This document shows positions 10,409 through 20,153 of a stretch of DNA of 59,159 bases, in pieces. The stretch is taken from NCBI GenBank assembly GCA_008690995.1, contig VRMN01000028.1, forward strand, positions 1 to 59,159, written 5' to 3'. Numbering within the stretch: position 1 is the stretch's first letter; each line of letters starts with the position of its first letter. The notes beneath the pieces were generated by a model, which ran no database searches, had not been told where the DNA came from, and was given only the letters and a program-made list of their open reading frames with translations. Source of the stretch: Porphyridium purpureum (Eukaryota > Rhodophyta > Bangiophyceae > Porphyridiales > Porphyridiaceae). Position numbers and translations under genes: made by a program.

Positions 10409-11101
10409 GCTTTTTCCTTTCGCCCTCCAACAAGTATACTCGCGAGCGCACACGTTCACGCACTCTTGCAGACAAAATTTTAGGCCATGTACCGCGTCGC
10501 GGGATTCTAAATACTGACGGTTTAAGGTTGCGGGACTCCACCATCCGGATGATCCAGTCAGTGGGATTTTTCGCGACGTCCCACAGCTCCTGATGTTGCG
10601 CTCACCAAGCCCGCATTTTTCGGCCGAATGGACAGTGGTCGACTGGATTCCCGTAGATTCGAACGAGCCAACGCATGGCGTATCGCTGCGGACACACAGG
10701 TTTGAGTGCGCTGATGTGCGCACCGGTGAAGGCGACGCAAGAGACATGCGATACATCAGTCTCGCCCGAGAGAGCTTGCGTCTCGCTCGGCGTCCCGAAT
10801 CGCATCTCCTCAGACGAATGAATGAGCTGAGTTGGGTGCCAGCTCGCTGGATTGGGAGTCCACTGTGGTTGAACATGAACCACGCTGTGAGTGACTTATA
10901 CAAGGCCTACCTGGAGGAATCGGAATGCTGAGATAAGGATATCACTGAGCGAGTGGACTCCATCCGACCGATAGAGTGGAAGGCAGTGAGACAAATCAGG
11001 ACTCCCTTGGTCGTAAAGGGTTGACATGGCATTGATGATTCCAGACATGTCCGGGACCTCGAGGCGCGGTTTGTGCAGTGGATTTTGAGCATTGAGATGT
11101 T
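10409..11101. other. Element A non-coding region upstream of the transposase
   Basis: This is the left flank of Copia C1 inside element A. It carries several GGANTCC motifs (about 10545, 10643, 10857, 10973, 11003). In element B the matching place is a 407-bp divergent promoter followed by an 873-codon gene. Here I see only a 112-codon plus-strand frame (10593-10931) with no resemblance to that gene. The last five bases, 11097-11101 (ATGTT), are the Copia target duplication. Confidence 0.5.
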
Positions 11102-11323
11102 TGTCAATTATTCGTGTGAATAATTGACCAAGTACAGGTGTAGCTGTACCAAGTTACTTTGAGGGTTACCCGAACCCTCAATTTCTTGACCAGCGTATAA
11201 ATACGCGGCGAACGGCGGCGGGAAAGTAGCACTAGAACAAAAATAAAAGGTTAAGGGTGTATGAAAAAAGAACAAACCTTCCGCCCCGTGGGATAGCCTG
11301 ACGGGGGATAGAGATGAACGACA
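11102..11323 (+). repeat. Copia C1 left LTR
   Basis: 222 bp, TG...CA. It opens with an 11-bp inverted repeat (GTCAATTATTC and GAATAATTGAC around a GTGT loop). A second inverted repeat (GAGGGTT/AACCCTC) and a TATA box TATAAATA at 11196-11203 follow, so this end probably drives transcription. Confidence 0.9.
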
Positions 11324-11373
11324 GTGATCACTCGGGATCTCTCCAGTGTTAGAAGTGTGGTGTCTGACTTAAG

Positions 11374-14300
11374 ATGACTCGTCGGGGTGCTAACGTCGCG
11401 GCGGGTGCGAGTGGCGAACGTGAGAGAGAAGTGTCTCCCGCTGGAGAAGGGATCGATGCGGGACATATGACGCAAATCAGTCGCGACGAAGGCTCCACGG
11501 AGTCCAGCGACCAGTTCGATCCCTCTCTTCTAATTAGCATGGATCTTGGTAGTTTTTCTACCGAAAAGAGGCTGGCGATTGAGGACTTACGGGACTTCGT
11601 CGTCATGTTCCGAACCTACAGCGGTGTGGCCTTGATGGTGCAGATGACTCGCCGTCTTCCTCGTTCCAGTATCCTGGATTGTGGCCTCTTTGCACGCGAA
11701 CAGTTTGCTTCATTTCTGACAGCAGCACAAGTACCAGGTTTTCGTCTATCTGACCCCGGTGTACCCACGATTGATCGTTTTCGCCGGATTTATGAAGACA
11801 GCAATGATTCCCGATCTTCTGCGACGGTGCTAGATGCGAACGGACGTACTCCGCAACGGGGAGCCGCACCTGTGACGGATACTTGGCAGCAAGACTCTGG
11901 CCGATTGCAAGCAAGTACCGTAGGTCATAGTTCTCAGCCCGTGGTGCCACCAATCGTTTCTGTGCCCGGCAACGAATATGGTCTTGCAAGAAACTCATCC
12001 ACAGTTTCGAAAATGATTAGATCGGAGGACATTTTTTACATGGACGAATACAAGGATAAGATATCATATTACCGGTGGAAACAAGAAGCCCTTCTTACGT
12101 TTGCGCGAGCTGAAGTCACCGAACACCACCGTGCTCCGATCCTCGGCATGATGCTGGGCGGAACGATCAAGATGTTTTATACCGACAAAGTCCAGTACAA
12201 TAAGAGCCTGAACGATGCTTTCGAATTACTTGATTCCAAAGTTTTTACCGGGGAATTTCATGAACAGATGGTTGATTTATTTGACGGGGTGAAGTTCCGC
12301 CACATTGCGAATCGCATGCGTAATAGCGGCAACAAAGGGATTTTACATGTACTGTACCATGATACTCTGAAGTACGCGCAAGGCTGCTTACCGACGGAAT
12401 ATCATGGCGAACGCCGCCTCCTCCGGGCTCTGCGCAATGCAGTAAGAGATGAAAGTTTCGCATCTGCAGTCCTGCTGAAGGATTTCAACACTGCCGATGA
12501 CCTATACGCTCATCTGGTGGGATGCATCAATATACAGTCGCGGATTGTACGACCGTCTTTGCCTGCATCCCAGCCACGCGCCCAACATCAGTTGTTCACC
12601 AGAGATTTACGTCATCAAGTGTCTTCCTCCTCTGCCGCTGGATCGCACGCGAAGAAATCCAGTGCGCCGTTTTGCCGCAATTGCAGCTCTCCTGAGCACC
12701 TTGCCATGCAGTATCCAGAACCGCCCAAATGTCATAATTGTGGCTCTACAAGTCATTTCATTACACAGTGCTCGGAGACATTGAATCAAAAATTGCAACG
12801 AGCGCCTGTTCGAAATATTCGCGCGCTTCTCTTCAGTAATGAGGATATGCAAGCGTCCGATATTGATCCAGTGTTGGAAAGGGTTGAGTCGTTTGAAGAA
12901 CACAATGCTTCAGGACACGACAACAGCATAGAGGACGAACTATTTTATTCCGCTGTCAACGACATGCATATTAAGTATGAACATCTGCAAAGTATCGCGT
13001 CAGCAACTCGCTCGTCAGGAGCCATCGGGCTTGCGCTACTTTCGCAACGTATGATTTCAGACTTCTGGGGTGTATGCGTTGATACCGGAGCAAGCTCCAA
13101 CTTTTGCTCACTACCACAGTGGCAAGCGTTTTGCGCATTATCGAACAGCCCGTCTTCGCTGCGTCCAGTCACAACGCGCTCCGTCGGTCTCGATATCGGC
13201 ATATTTCGGATCATCGGAACTGGAGAGTTTCGTCTTCCGGTCTCGTCTGATGTGTTTTTGACCGTGGATGTGGACGTTCTTGATACTTCCAAAGCAGAAG
13301 ATCCTCAGTGGCCTCCACTGGTCTTGGGACTGTTGACCATGGATCATCACTCATGCTTTCCGAACAATTTGACCGACGCGTTGGTGTTTCCAACGCTTCA
13401 GATTGAGATACCTCTTATCCGCAAATTTGGAAAACTTTTCATCGACCCTGCCATTTTCGCTCGAGCGTCTCCGCTGTTGACGTACGCGGAGCTGCGAGAA
13501 ATTCACAGAAAGTTCAATCACGCGAGCAGCGAACGCATTCAGAGAATATTTGATATCGCCGACCAACCTTTGTCCGAAGACGAGTTCAGTATTCTAGCAA
13601 GACTATCGCGCCAATGTCACATCTGCCAGCGATTCTCGAAAGCACCCGCGACGTTTCGCCTGTCCGCCAATGTCGAAGTCAATTTCAATCATACTGTGCA
13701 GCTCGATACATTCTACCTGCCGCACACCCAAGGCGAACGACCTATGCCCGTGATGCATATCGTATGCGAAGGCACCCGTTTTATGTCTGGTCAATGGTTG
13801 AAGCACGACTCTACATCGGGTGCTTTATTCGAGATTTTCTTCCTGTGCTGGATTTCCGCGTACAATGGCGCACCACACATCGTCAAAGTCGACGCAGGAT
13901 CCGCTTACGCAAGCCGAGAATTTCAGGCCCTTGCAAATGTGCACGGTATTCACGTCGACGTACAGCCTATCGAAGGGCATCAATCGATCGGACGAGTGGA
14001 ACGCGCGCATGGTATAGTCGGTATTATGTACGAGAAAATGATACTTGAAGATCCAGACGCAGACGCAGATGAAACGCTTGCACACTGCTTCTTCGTCGCA
14101 AACTCATCCTGTGGGCTTTCGGGAATCCCACCATGCCTTATGGTGTTTGGCTCGATGCCTCGGATGGTAATCAGTTCGATTCAAGATGTTCCCTCTCAAG
14201 CCGCGCGGATCAATGCCCTTGTTCTCGCACGTCGTGTGTACGAAGAATTCATCGCGAAACAGTACTTAAACATCGCGCTGAGCCGTCGCCACGCAGCGCT

Positions 14301-16010
14301 CGGTTCCGAAATGCAAGACACCGGTCCTCCTGTGCCTGGCGACCTAGTAATAATCGCCCGGGAAAGAAACCGCAGACGGAATTATGATGGGCCCTATCTG
14401 TGCGTCGCTGTTGATGGCCATAAGGTCTCAGTTCGAATGCCGCCCACCGGTGCCGTCCGGATTTTTCATGTTGCATGTGTACGCAAATATCGGATCGAAC
14501 CCGCTGCTGAGCTGCTAACGCAGCCCATATCTGCCCGCGAATATCGCTTGAATCCAGACCTGCAACTTCGCTTCAAGAGTTCTGATGAGGAGGAGCTTTC
14601 CTGGCTTTACAACCAGGGAGCTTTTATTATTGCAGAACGTGTACCCACCAACGCCGTCATCGTCCCTGCAAAAATGGTTCGTGTTCTCAAAAACTACCGT
14701 ACTGCTCACGAGACCACAAAATCACGCTTGGTCGCACTCGGACATGTGGACGCTCAGAAACGCTCTCTTATTGTCGAGTCTCCGATGCTGTCGCAGTGGG
14801 CACTCAAAGTTATTGTGTCCACCACAGTTCAATTCGGCTGGACAATTCATACTCAGGATGCGAAAAAAGCCTACTTGCAAGCAACGAAATCATTGCAGCG
14901 CCCCGTATATATTGTCTTGCGTAGCGTCTTGTGCAATCTATTCTGCAACGCGGTCAACATTCCGCCCCGTGACATCTTGTACCTGCTCGTCGTCAAACCG
15001 CTCTACGGCCTATCCGAATCCGGCATGTATTGGTGGTTTTCCGTCCAGCACGCATTATCAACACTGTCGCTTGTTCCGACACCAATGGATCCGTGTTTCT
15101 TTATTCAGGCTTCAGATGGCCTGGTAGGCGTCCTATCGGACAATATCATTTACGCTGGAACGCGCTCATTTCTCGGCTCCTTGCAGCAAAAACTCGCAGA
15201 ATTTATTATGTCACCAGCTGAAACGCCTCCGCTCGAATACAATGGCGTACGCCTTGAGCAGAATTTGCGCATGCACCAAACTGAATACCTACAAACGCTG
15301 CGCCGCTCCGCATTGGAAGCGCTTACGCCTGAGCAATTTTGGGACGCATTCGTTGGCTTGGTCAAACTCGCCCAGATTTACTACCTCTTTCGCCATCGGC
15401 GCTCGATCTAGCGGATACCGCGAAACGTGTTGGCAAATACCTCGCTGAAACCAAACGTTGGTATCTGCCGTACGACCGCCTTGATGCGGATTTCCGCGTT
15501 CATGCGTACAGTGATGCAAGCTTCGCAACCGATGGCACCCGGTCGCGCCTGGCTTTCTGCATTTTCCTGGTGGACGGTGTGCACCGTGCTCATCTTCTTC
15601 ATGCAAGGAGCTATTTATCTCCGCGGGTTGTACGCAGTGTCCTTGCCGCCGAGCTGTATGCCGCAAGTGACTGTTTGGATTTCTGTCTAGCCCTGCAGCC
15701 CACGCTGTGCTCCGTGCATGTACGTGATGTGCCGATCACTTTATTCACCGACAGCCAAAGCATTTTTGATACGGTGCACAAGGCCAAGGTTTTCACTGAG
15801 AAACGGCTGATGGTTGATGTCGTGCAGCTGCGAGAGGCGATCGCCACGGGCGAGCTACAAGACCTCGCTCACCTTCGAGCTTCCTCAAACATCGCAGATA
15901 GCCTTACGAAGTTTGATACTCGCCGTCTAATGTGGCACCAGTACTTCATGACGGGAAAGCTTGACCACGATGTACACATGGCAACCCAGCGGTATTCTCC
16001 GGAACTGTAA
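11374..16010 (+). CDS. Copia C1 gag-pol region (fossil)
   Basis: The region starts with a gag part carrying a zinc knuckle (CHNCGSTSHFITQC). Next come a protease (VCVDTGASSNFC), an integrase with an H-H-C-C zinc site ending CHICQRF and a DDE core (VDAGSAYASREFQ, GRVERAHG), a reverse transcriptase (DAKKAYLQATKSLQRPVYIV) and RNase H (AYSDASFATDGTRSRLAF). Integrase before reverse transcriptase defines the Copia superfamily. It looks nearly complete with about one break. It is treated as a fossil copy. Confidence 0.9.
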
Positions 16011-16633
16011 TGTTGACCTGTAACCTGCCTGGTCGGTGAAAGGCCTTGAGTTTCATATCACATTCGACCAGTATACTATACACATGTGTGCAACAATATC
16101 TCGGCCTACCGCTTCCCAATCGCGTCCTCGTTTTCGTCGGCACAACTGCCGCACTGTGTACTATGCGTCACCAGAGCGTCAAGTCATTCCTGCGCGTTGT
16201 CTTTGCGTCAGAGCTCGATGCAAATTTACAAGGCCATTCAAGTTCAGCAAGTTCCTTCGCTCAGTGTGGCGAATTATTGCGCGCCATCGATCATTCAAGC
16301 TATCAACAACATATTGGTGCTCCCACAAGCTTGCGCCTGACTCGTTTTCTCTCGTCATTTCATCTGCCAAGTCTCGACATGTCGTTTTGCCCGTTTCGGT
16401 ACCGTACAATGACCAAATGCCGCCCATTTTTTGCGAGGGCGCCGGTCAATTGGTTTTTTTACAATCTCCAGTCCGCATTTCGCACGCTGTTTTTCGTGCT
16501 CCGTGCCTGCTTGAATGTCCCGTCGACTTCCTCCTCTTCGCTCGCGCACGTGTTTTCACACTCGCTCTGTGATTCAGCATTGCATTCTGGAGTATGTCAT
16601 TCGTGTGCCATCCCAGAAAGAAAAATAAGGGAA

Positions 16634-16855
16634 TGTCAATTATTCGTGTGAATAATTGACCAAGTACAGGTGTAGCTATACCAAGTTACTTTGAGGGTTA
16701 CCCGAACCCTCAATTTCTTGACCAGCGTATAAATACGCGGCGAACGGCGGCGGGAAAGTAGCACTAGAACAAAAATAAAAGGTTAAGGGTGTATGGAAAA
16801 AGAACAAACCTTCCGCCCCGTGGGATAGCCTGACGGGGAATAGAGATGAACGACA
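16634..16855 (+). repeat. Copia C1 right LTR
   Basis: 222 bp, about three differences from the left LTR. It is followed directly by the target duplication ATGTT and then by element A sequence. Confidence 0.9.
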
Positions 16856-16860
16856 ATGTT

Positions 16861-17140
16861 CACGCGCCGGGTCACGATTCTAGACTGGCGGCGTGCGATT
16901 GAAATGAACGTAGCGCGGTGGAACAGGCAGGTGAGTATGAACAAAGTCGCCGAGCCGAGTGGGTTGTACGACGTGTATCTCGAAGATTCCCGGCTGGCTG
17001 GCGCTGTGCGAACGCAGAGGAAGTCGGGAATTGAAGAAATTGACCAGGAACAGTGGAGGACTCCAGTCTCACCAAAAAAACTTAATAATGAAAGACATCG
17101 TGTTGATCTCTTTGATCTCGTCAACGTCGACGGATCCAGA
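16861..17140. other. Element A sequence right of Copia C1
   Basis: This 280-bp piece resumes element A after the target duplication. It holds a short plus-strand frame (ending near 17155) convergent with the accessory gene, as in element B where a 344-codon gene converges on the coiled-coil gene. I could not show similarity to that protein, so it may be a remnant or chance. Confidence 0.35.
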
Positions 17141-18226
17141 TTACTGCAGTATTAATTGTGTGTTGATGACGTTGTGTGCCACGAGGCAGTCTGCGGCAAA
17201 CTGTCCCGCCTTCCCACGAGAAGCACGTACCTTTCGGACTCCATGACAGAACTCCGAACAAGGGCCTCGTCCAAATCGAGCACAACTGGAACCCCATACC
17301 TTTTCGTAACACTCAAACGCGCCACGAACCTCGGCCTTTGGAATCCAAGAATAGTTTGACCACGGATACAATGGATTAGCTTCAACATTCCAACACACTA
17401 AAAGATAGGACTCCATCTTTGCCCATACACGGGTCACGACAACATCAGCTACCGACTCAACCGATGAGACATTCATTGGCACACACTTCAGGCGCTGAAT
17501 TACATGCCCAATGCTTGCATTCTGAGAGACTGTTTTCCTGTCGAAGATGGGATGGGCTAGCAGAATATCATTTGGAATCCCCACGTCTAATGCATTAACT
17601 CTCTCGATACGGCATGGCCAGAAGTTCTTGGAGTCCCAGTCAACGATGACAATCCAGGATGCGCGGTGCCATTCTTTTTCTTCCACACTTTTCCTCTTGA
17701 CGCAATTGAAGGTACAATCATAGGAATCCAAATACAGATCCAAGCCACTTTGGGCGTTGGCCAACGACTGACGTACCCAAGCGATTTCCCGGATACCTTT
17801 ATTCCCGAGTTCCTTTGGCAAATGTACAGCTGGACCAACTCTGGGCTTAGCCAACTCACTGAGCTCGCCGAACTGGGTCCCGCGCACTTCCACTAATTGC
17901 ACCAAACGTTGCAGACTCGACTCCATGTCTCCGACAACGACCCCCAATTGCGTGATCTCGGCCTGTAGCTGAGCCATGCGGTTCTCGGCATACATAGACT
18001 GCAAGGCGTACTCCTGCCTATTGGAATCCCTATCACGCCTGGCCAACTCTGCGGTATTCTGTGCCAGAACTGCAGAGTTCAACAAGGATGCGACCCGTGC
18101 CCGCAAGACCTTATTCTCGTCTTCAGCGGAGACCGCTGGGGACTCCGTCGACCCGCCGGACGAGACTTCGGGACTCCCTATACCGCCCTGCCCGCGGACA
18201 ACATTGCGTCCTTCTCCCGGTTCCAT
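17141..18226 (-). CDS. Element A accessory protein: coiled coil plus conserved C-terminal domain
   Basis: I prefer the ATG at 18226 (MEPGEGRN); 22 open codons upstream show no support. The first ~60 residues are low-complexity, then a coiled coil runs through NKVLRARVASLLNSAVLAQN, QEYALQSMYAENRMAQLQAE and MESSLQRLVQLVEV. The C-terminal half is clearly homologous to the protein at 35118-36074 in element B: YLLVCWNVEANPLYPW / YSWIPKAEVRGAFECYEKVW here and YILVCWNVTGSRRYPW / FSWVTKEKIRGVFECYESTY there. Blocks IAWVRQSLANAQ/VIWMRTSMINAQ and VDWDSKNFWPCRIERV/VDWPVQHSDGWPAKIERI also match. Its orientation relative to the transposase is the same in both elements. No known domain is recognised. The conserved tryptophans and cysteines suggest a folded domain that might bind DNA or a partner protein. 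The frame is intact while the transposase has a stop. It carries several GGANTCC motifs itself. Confidence 0.7.
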   Translation of the reverse strand: MEPGEGRNVVRGQGGIGSPEVSSGGSTESPAVSAEDENKVLRARVASLLNSAVLAQNTAELARRDRDSNRQEYALQSMYAENRMAQLQAEITQLGVVVGDMESSLQRLVQLVEVRGTQFGELSELAKPRVGPAVHLPKELGNKGIREIAWVRQSLANAQSGLDLYLDSYDCTFNCVKRKSVEEKEWHRASWIVIVDWDSKNFWPCRIERVNALDVGIPNDILLAHPIFDRKTVSQNASIGHVIQRLKCVPMNVSSVESVADVVVTRVWAKMESYLLVCWNVEANPLYPWSNYSWIPKAEVRGAFECYEKVWGSSCARFGRGPCSEFCHGVRKVRASRGKAGQFAADCLVAHNVINTQLILQ

Positions 18227-18561
18227 CTTGACTTTGTGTGTAGCTTCACGTACATCACGTACGTGCGCGCACCAGCCCGCAGTTCGGTCCACTCATACAA
18301 CGCTAAGCCAAAACCGATTGAGACTTTATCTTTTGGAGAGTACAGTCCTGGCCAAGATGTTTGCAACACCTGCATTTTGGTCCCAAAAAATTAGATCGTA
18401 TAGTAAATTAGCCCATTTTAATAGAAAACTTTTTTTTTACTCTTTTTTAACATTGTTAACATCGAGCATGACGATGAACCAAGGCGCGGCGCGCGCGTCT
18501 TTGTTTTCCCCAGACCATCAGAAGGTGCTCAAAGGATCTTCGCTCGCTCATCCATCTCGTC

Positions 18562-19629
18562 GTGCGCAAGTGGAGAGTCTCCAGATCGAAATTGAGCGCG
18601 CAACGGCCGAACGATGGCGCCGTGACTGTCGGAACACGAAAAAGGGCAGATCGACGCCCTTGCGGGCCAGGAGCTGTCGGCACGAGCAATTGCGAAGGCT
18701 TCATGACGCGCCCAGATCGCTCGCGGCCATCCTATGCAACTGTCAGTCATTTTCTTGTGCCAACGGGGCACCGGATCGTCCGCAAGAAGCCAGGTCCGAA
18801 ACGGCTTTTGAGTCGCAAATCGGAACGCCGCACCATTCGCGCCGTATCTGTTGATGCACTGACGTCCGGACAGGTGGTTCACGAGCTGCACTTGCAGTGC
18901 TCGGCCAGGACAGTGCGTCGGACGCTTCAAGCAGCAGGCTTTCTTCGCTACAAGCGAGTCTCGCGGAAACCTTCGCCGTCGTCTGACAACATCAGGAAGC
19001 AATTGGCGTTTGCCACCGCATTCATTGCAAAACCAATGGCTTTCTGGTATCAAGTGGTCTTTTCAGACGAGAAGATTTGGAGCTGCGATGGCCCGTTCGG
19101 CTCCTCACAGCGATGGGTCGACTGTCGCGCCAAGTCAAGTTCGTACGCCAGGCGCCAGCAATCTGGAGGTGGCAAGGTTCACATGTGGGCCGGTATGTCC
19201 CTGCGCGGCCTAACAATGGCCGTCTTCGTCGAGGGTGGCTTGAATGCCGTGAAGTATCAACAAGTCTTGCTGGAAGCCTTGCTTCCGCTTGGCCTGGAAA
19301 TGTATGACTTCAATTTCACTTTCCAGCAAGACAATGCCCTGGCACATACGGCCAACTCGACCAAGGCGTGGCTCGACGCACTCGGCGTCACTGTGCTGCC
19401 GTGGTCTGCAAGGTCTCCGGACCTTAACCCAATTGAAAACATTTGGGGCGTCTTGTCGCGCGTGGTTTACCGAAAAGGCCGCCAGTTTGCACGCGTCGCA
19501 GAACTTAAGGCTGTCGTGCTTGCGGCGTGGGCGACCGTGGCCCAAAAGTACGTAGTTCCACTCTTGGAGTCCATGCCTCGCCGTCTTCAAGCTGTACTAG
19601 ACGCGCGCGGCCACCACACCAAGTACTAA
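18562..19629 (+). CDS. Tc1-like DD34E transposase, copy 1
   Basis: The catalytic core shows VVFSDEKIW (first Asp), FTFQQDNALAHTANSTKAW (second Asp) and SPDLNPIENIWG (Glu), with 34 residues between the second Asp and the Glu. This is the DD34E signature of the Tc1 family. Upstream lie a paired-like region (SGQVVHELHLQCSARTVRRT) and a basic linker (VRKKPGPKRLL). The N-terminus is odd: the expected first helix-turn-helix (LSEHEKGQIDALAGQELSAR) is encoded at about 18625-18690 in a different frame. The listed start at 18562 reads unrelated residues. The same disagreement is present in copy 2. The enzyme would bind the inverted ends and insert at TA. Core residues are present, but the N-terminal frame makes function doubtful. 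Confidence 0.85.
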   Translation: MRKWRVSRSKLSAQRPNDGAVTVGTRKRADRRPCGPGAVGTSNCEGFMTRPDRSRPSYATVSHFLVPTGHRIVRKKPGPKRLLSRKSERRTIRAVSVDALTSGQVVHELHLQCSARTVRRTLQAAGFLRYKRVSRKPSPSSDNIRKQLAFATAFIAKPMAFWYQVVFSDEKIWSCDGPFGSSQRWVDCRAKSSSYARRQQSGGGKVHMWAGMSLRGLTMAVFVEGGLNAVKYQQVLLEALLPLGLEMYDFNFTFQQDNALAHTANSTKAWLDALGVTVLPWSARSPDLNPIENIWGVLSRVVYRKGRQFARVAELKAVVLAAWATVAQKYVVPLLESMPRRLQAVLDARGHHTKY

Positions 19630-19725
19630 AGTCTCATCCTTCTTGATTTTCGTGTTTCTTTCTTACGTTCCAAAACTCGCGTCCCCCGCCGAATCCCTCC
19701 TTTTTGCCGTCTCCATTGCCCACCC

Positions 19726-20034
19726 TGTTACCAATGCTGTGCCTTTTACTCTGCTTCTTCTTCTTCTTACCTCTTCTTACCTCTTCTCTCTCCGAGCAAG
19801 ACCTGACCGGCTAGTCCGGGCAGGCGCGTCGCCTTTTTATACCCTTACTTCCGCCAGGGACAGCAAGGCGCCAAGAGAAATGACAATGCAAACCATTGGC
19901 ATTTCTGCGCGCGTCTAGAAGGTTCTGGAACCTCTAGAAGCTTCTCGAAACGGTTAAACGGTCTGCCGGTTTAACGGCTTACCGGTTTCGGATTAACCGA
20001 ACCGTTCTAGGTGACTGGGGTCGAACGGATAACA
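19726..20034 (-). repeat. Gypsy 3' LTR
   Basis: 309 bp from TGTTACC to GATAACA as read on the plus strand. It appears identical to the LTR at 24908-25216. A TATAAAAAGG box is present on the minus strand. Confidence 0.9.
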
Positions 20035-20153
20035 TCTCCCCCCCTCTTGGCTCGACGTCTCGGCGAGACTCCAAACTAAGTTGCATTCTTGGCTCGAGGA
20101 ACCCGCGCTCCGGGAGAAAACCTCTGCCTAGCAAACTTCTCACAATTCCCAAG

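Larger units (their letters stand above)
11102..16855 (+). mobile_element. Copia (Ty1/copia) element C1 inserted in element A
   Basis: The element is 5754 bp with two 222-bp LTRs that start TGTCAATTATT and end GAACGACA. It is flanked by the 5-bp target duplication ATGTT (11097-11101 and 16856-16860). A purine-rich tract (about 16615-16633) precedes the right LTR. The inside encodes, in order, gag with a CCHC knuckle, protease, integrase, reverse transcriptase and RNase H, the Copia order. The LTRs differ at about three of 222 positions, so the insertion is fairly young. It looks nearly whole, with about one break in the coding region. Confidence 0.95.
6600..18340 (-). mobile_element. Element A: CACTA/Plavaka-like DNA transposon, split by Copia C1
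   Basis: Element A contains a Plavaka-like transposase (6659-10408, minus) and a coiled-coil accessory gene (17141-18226, minus), both with counterparts in element B. It is interrupted by Copia C1 at 11102-16855. The motif GGANTCC recurs about 33 times between 6600 and 11101 and about ten more times between 17000 and 18226. Roughly one would be expected by chance in the first block. Ends and terminal repeats could not be found. On the left it abuts LINE copy 1; on the right it stops at or before the Tc1 insertion at 18343. Compared with element B it lacks room for the large genes between transposase and accessory gene (about 970 bp remain there without the Copia), so it looks internally deleted. 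Confidence 0.7.

Noticed and set aside
10593-10931. 112-codon plus-strand gene divergent from transposase A
   Set aside because: No similarity to the element B gene at the matching place and no recognisable family.
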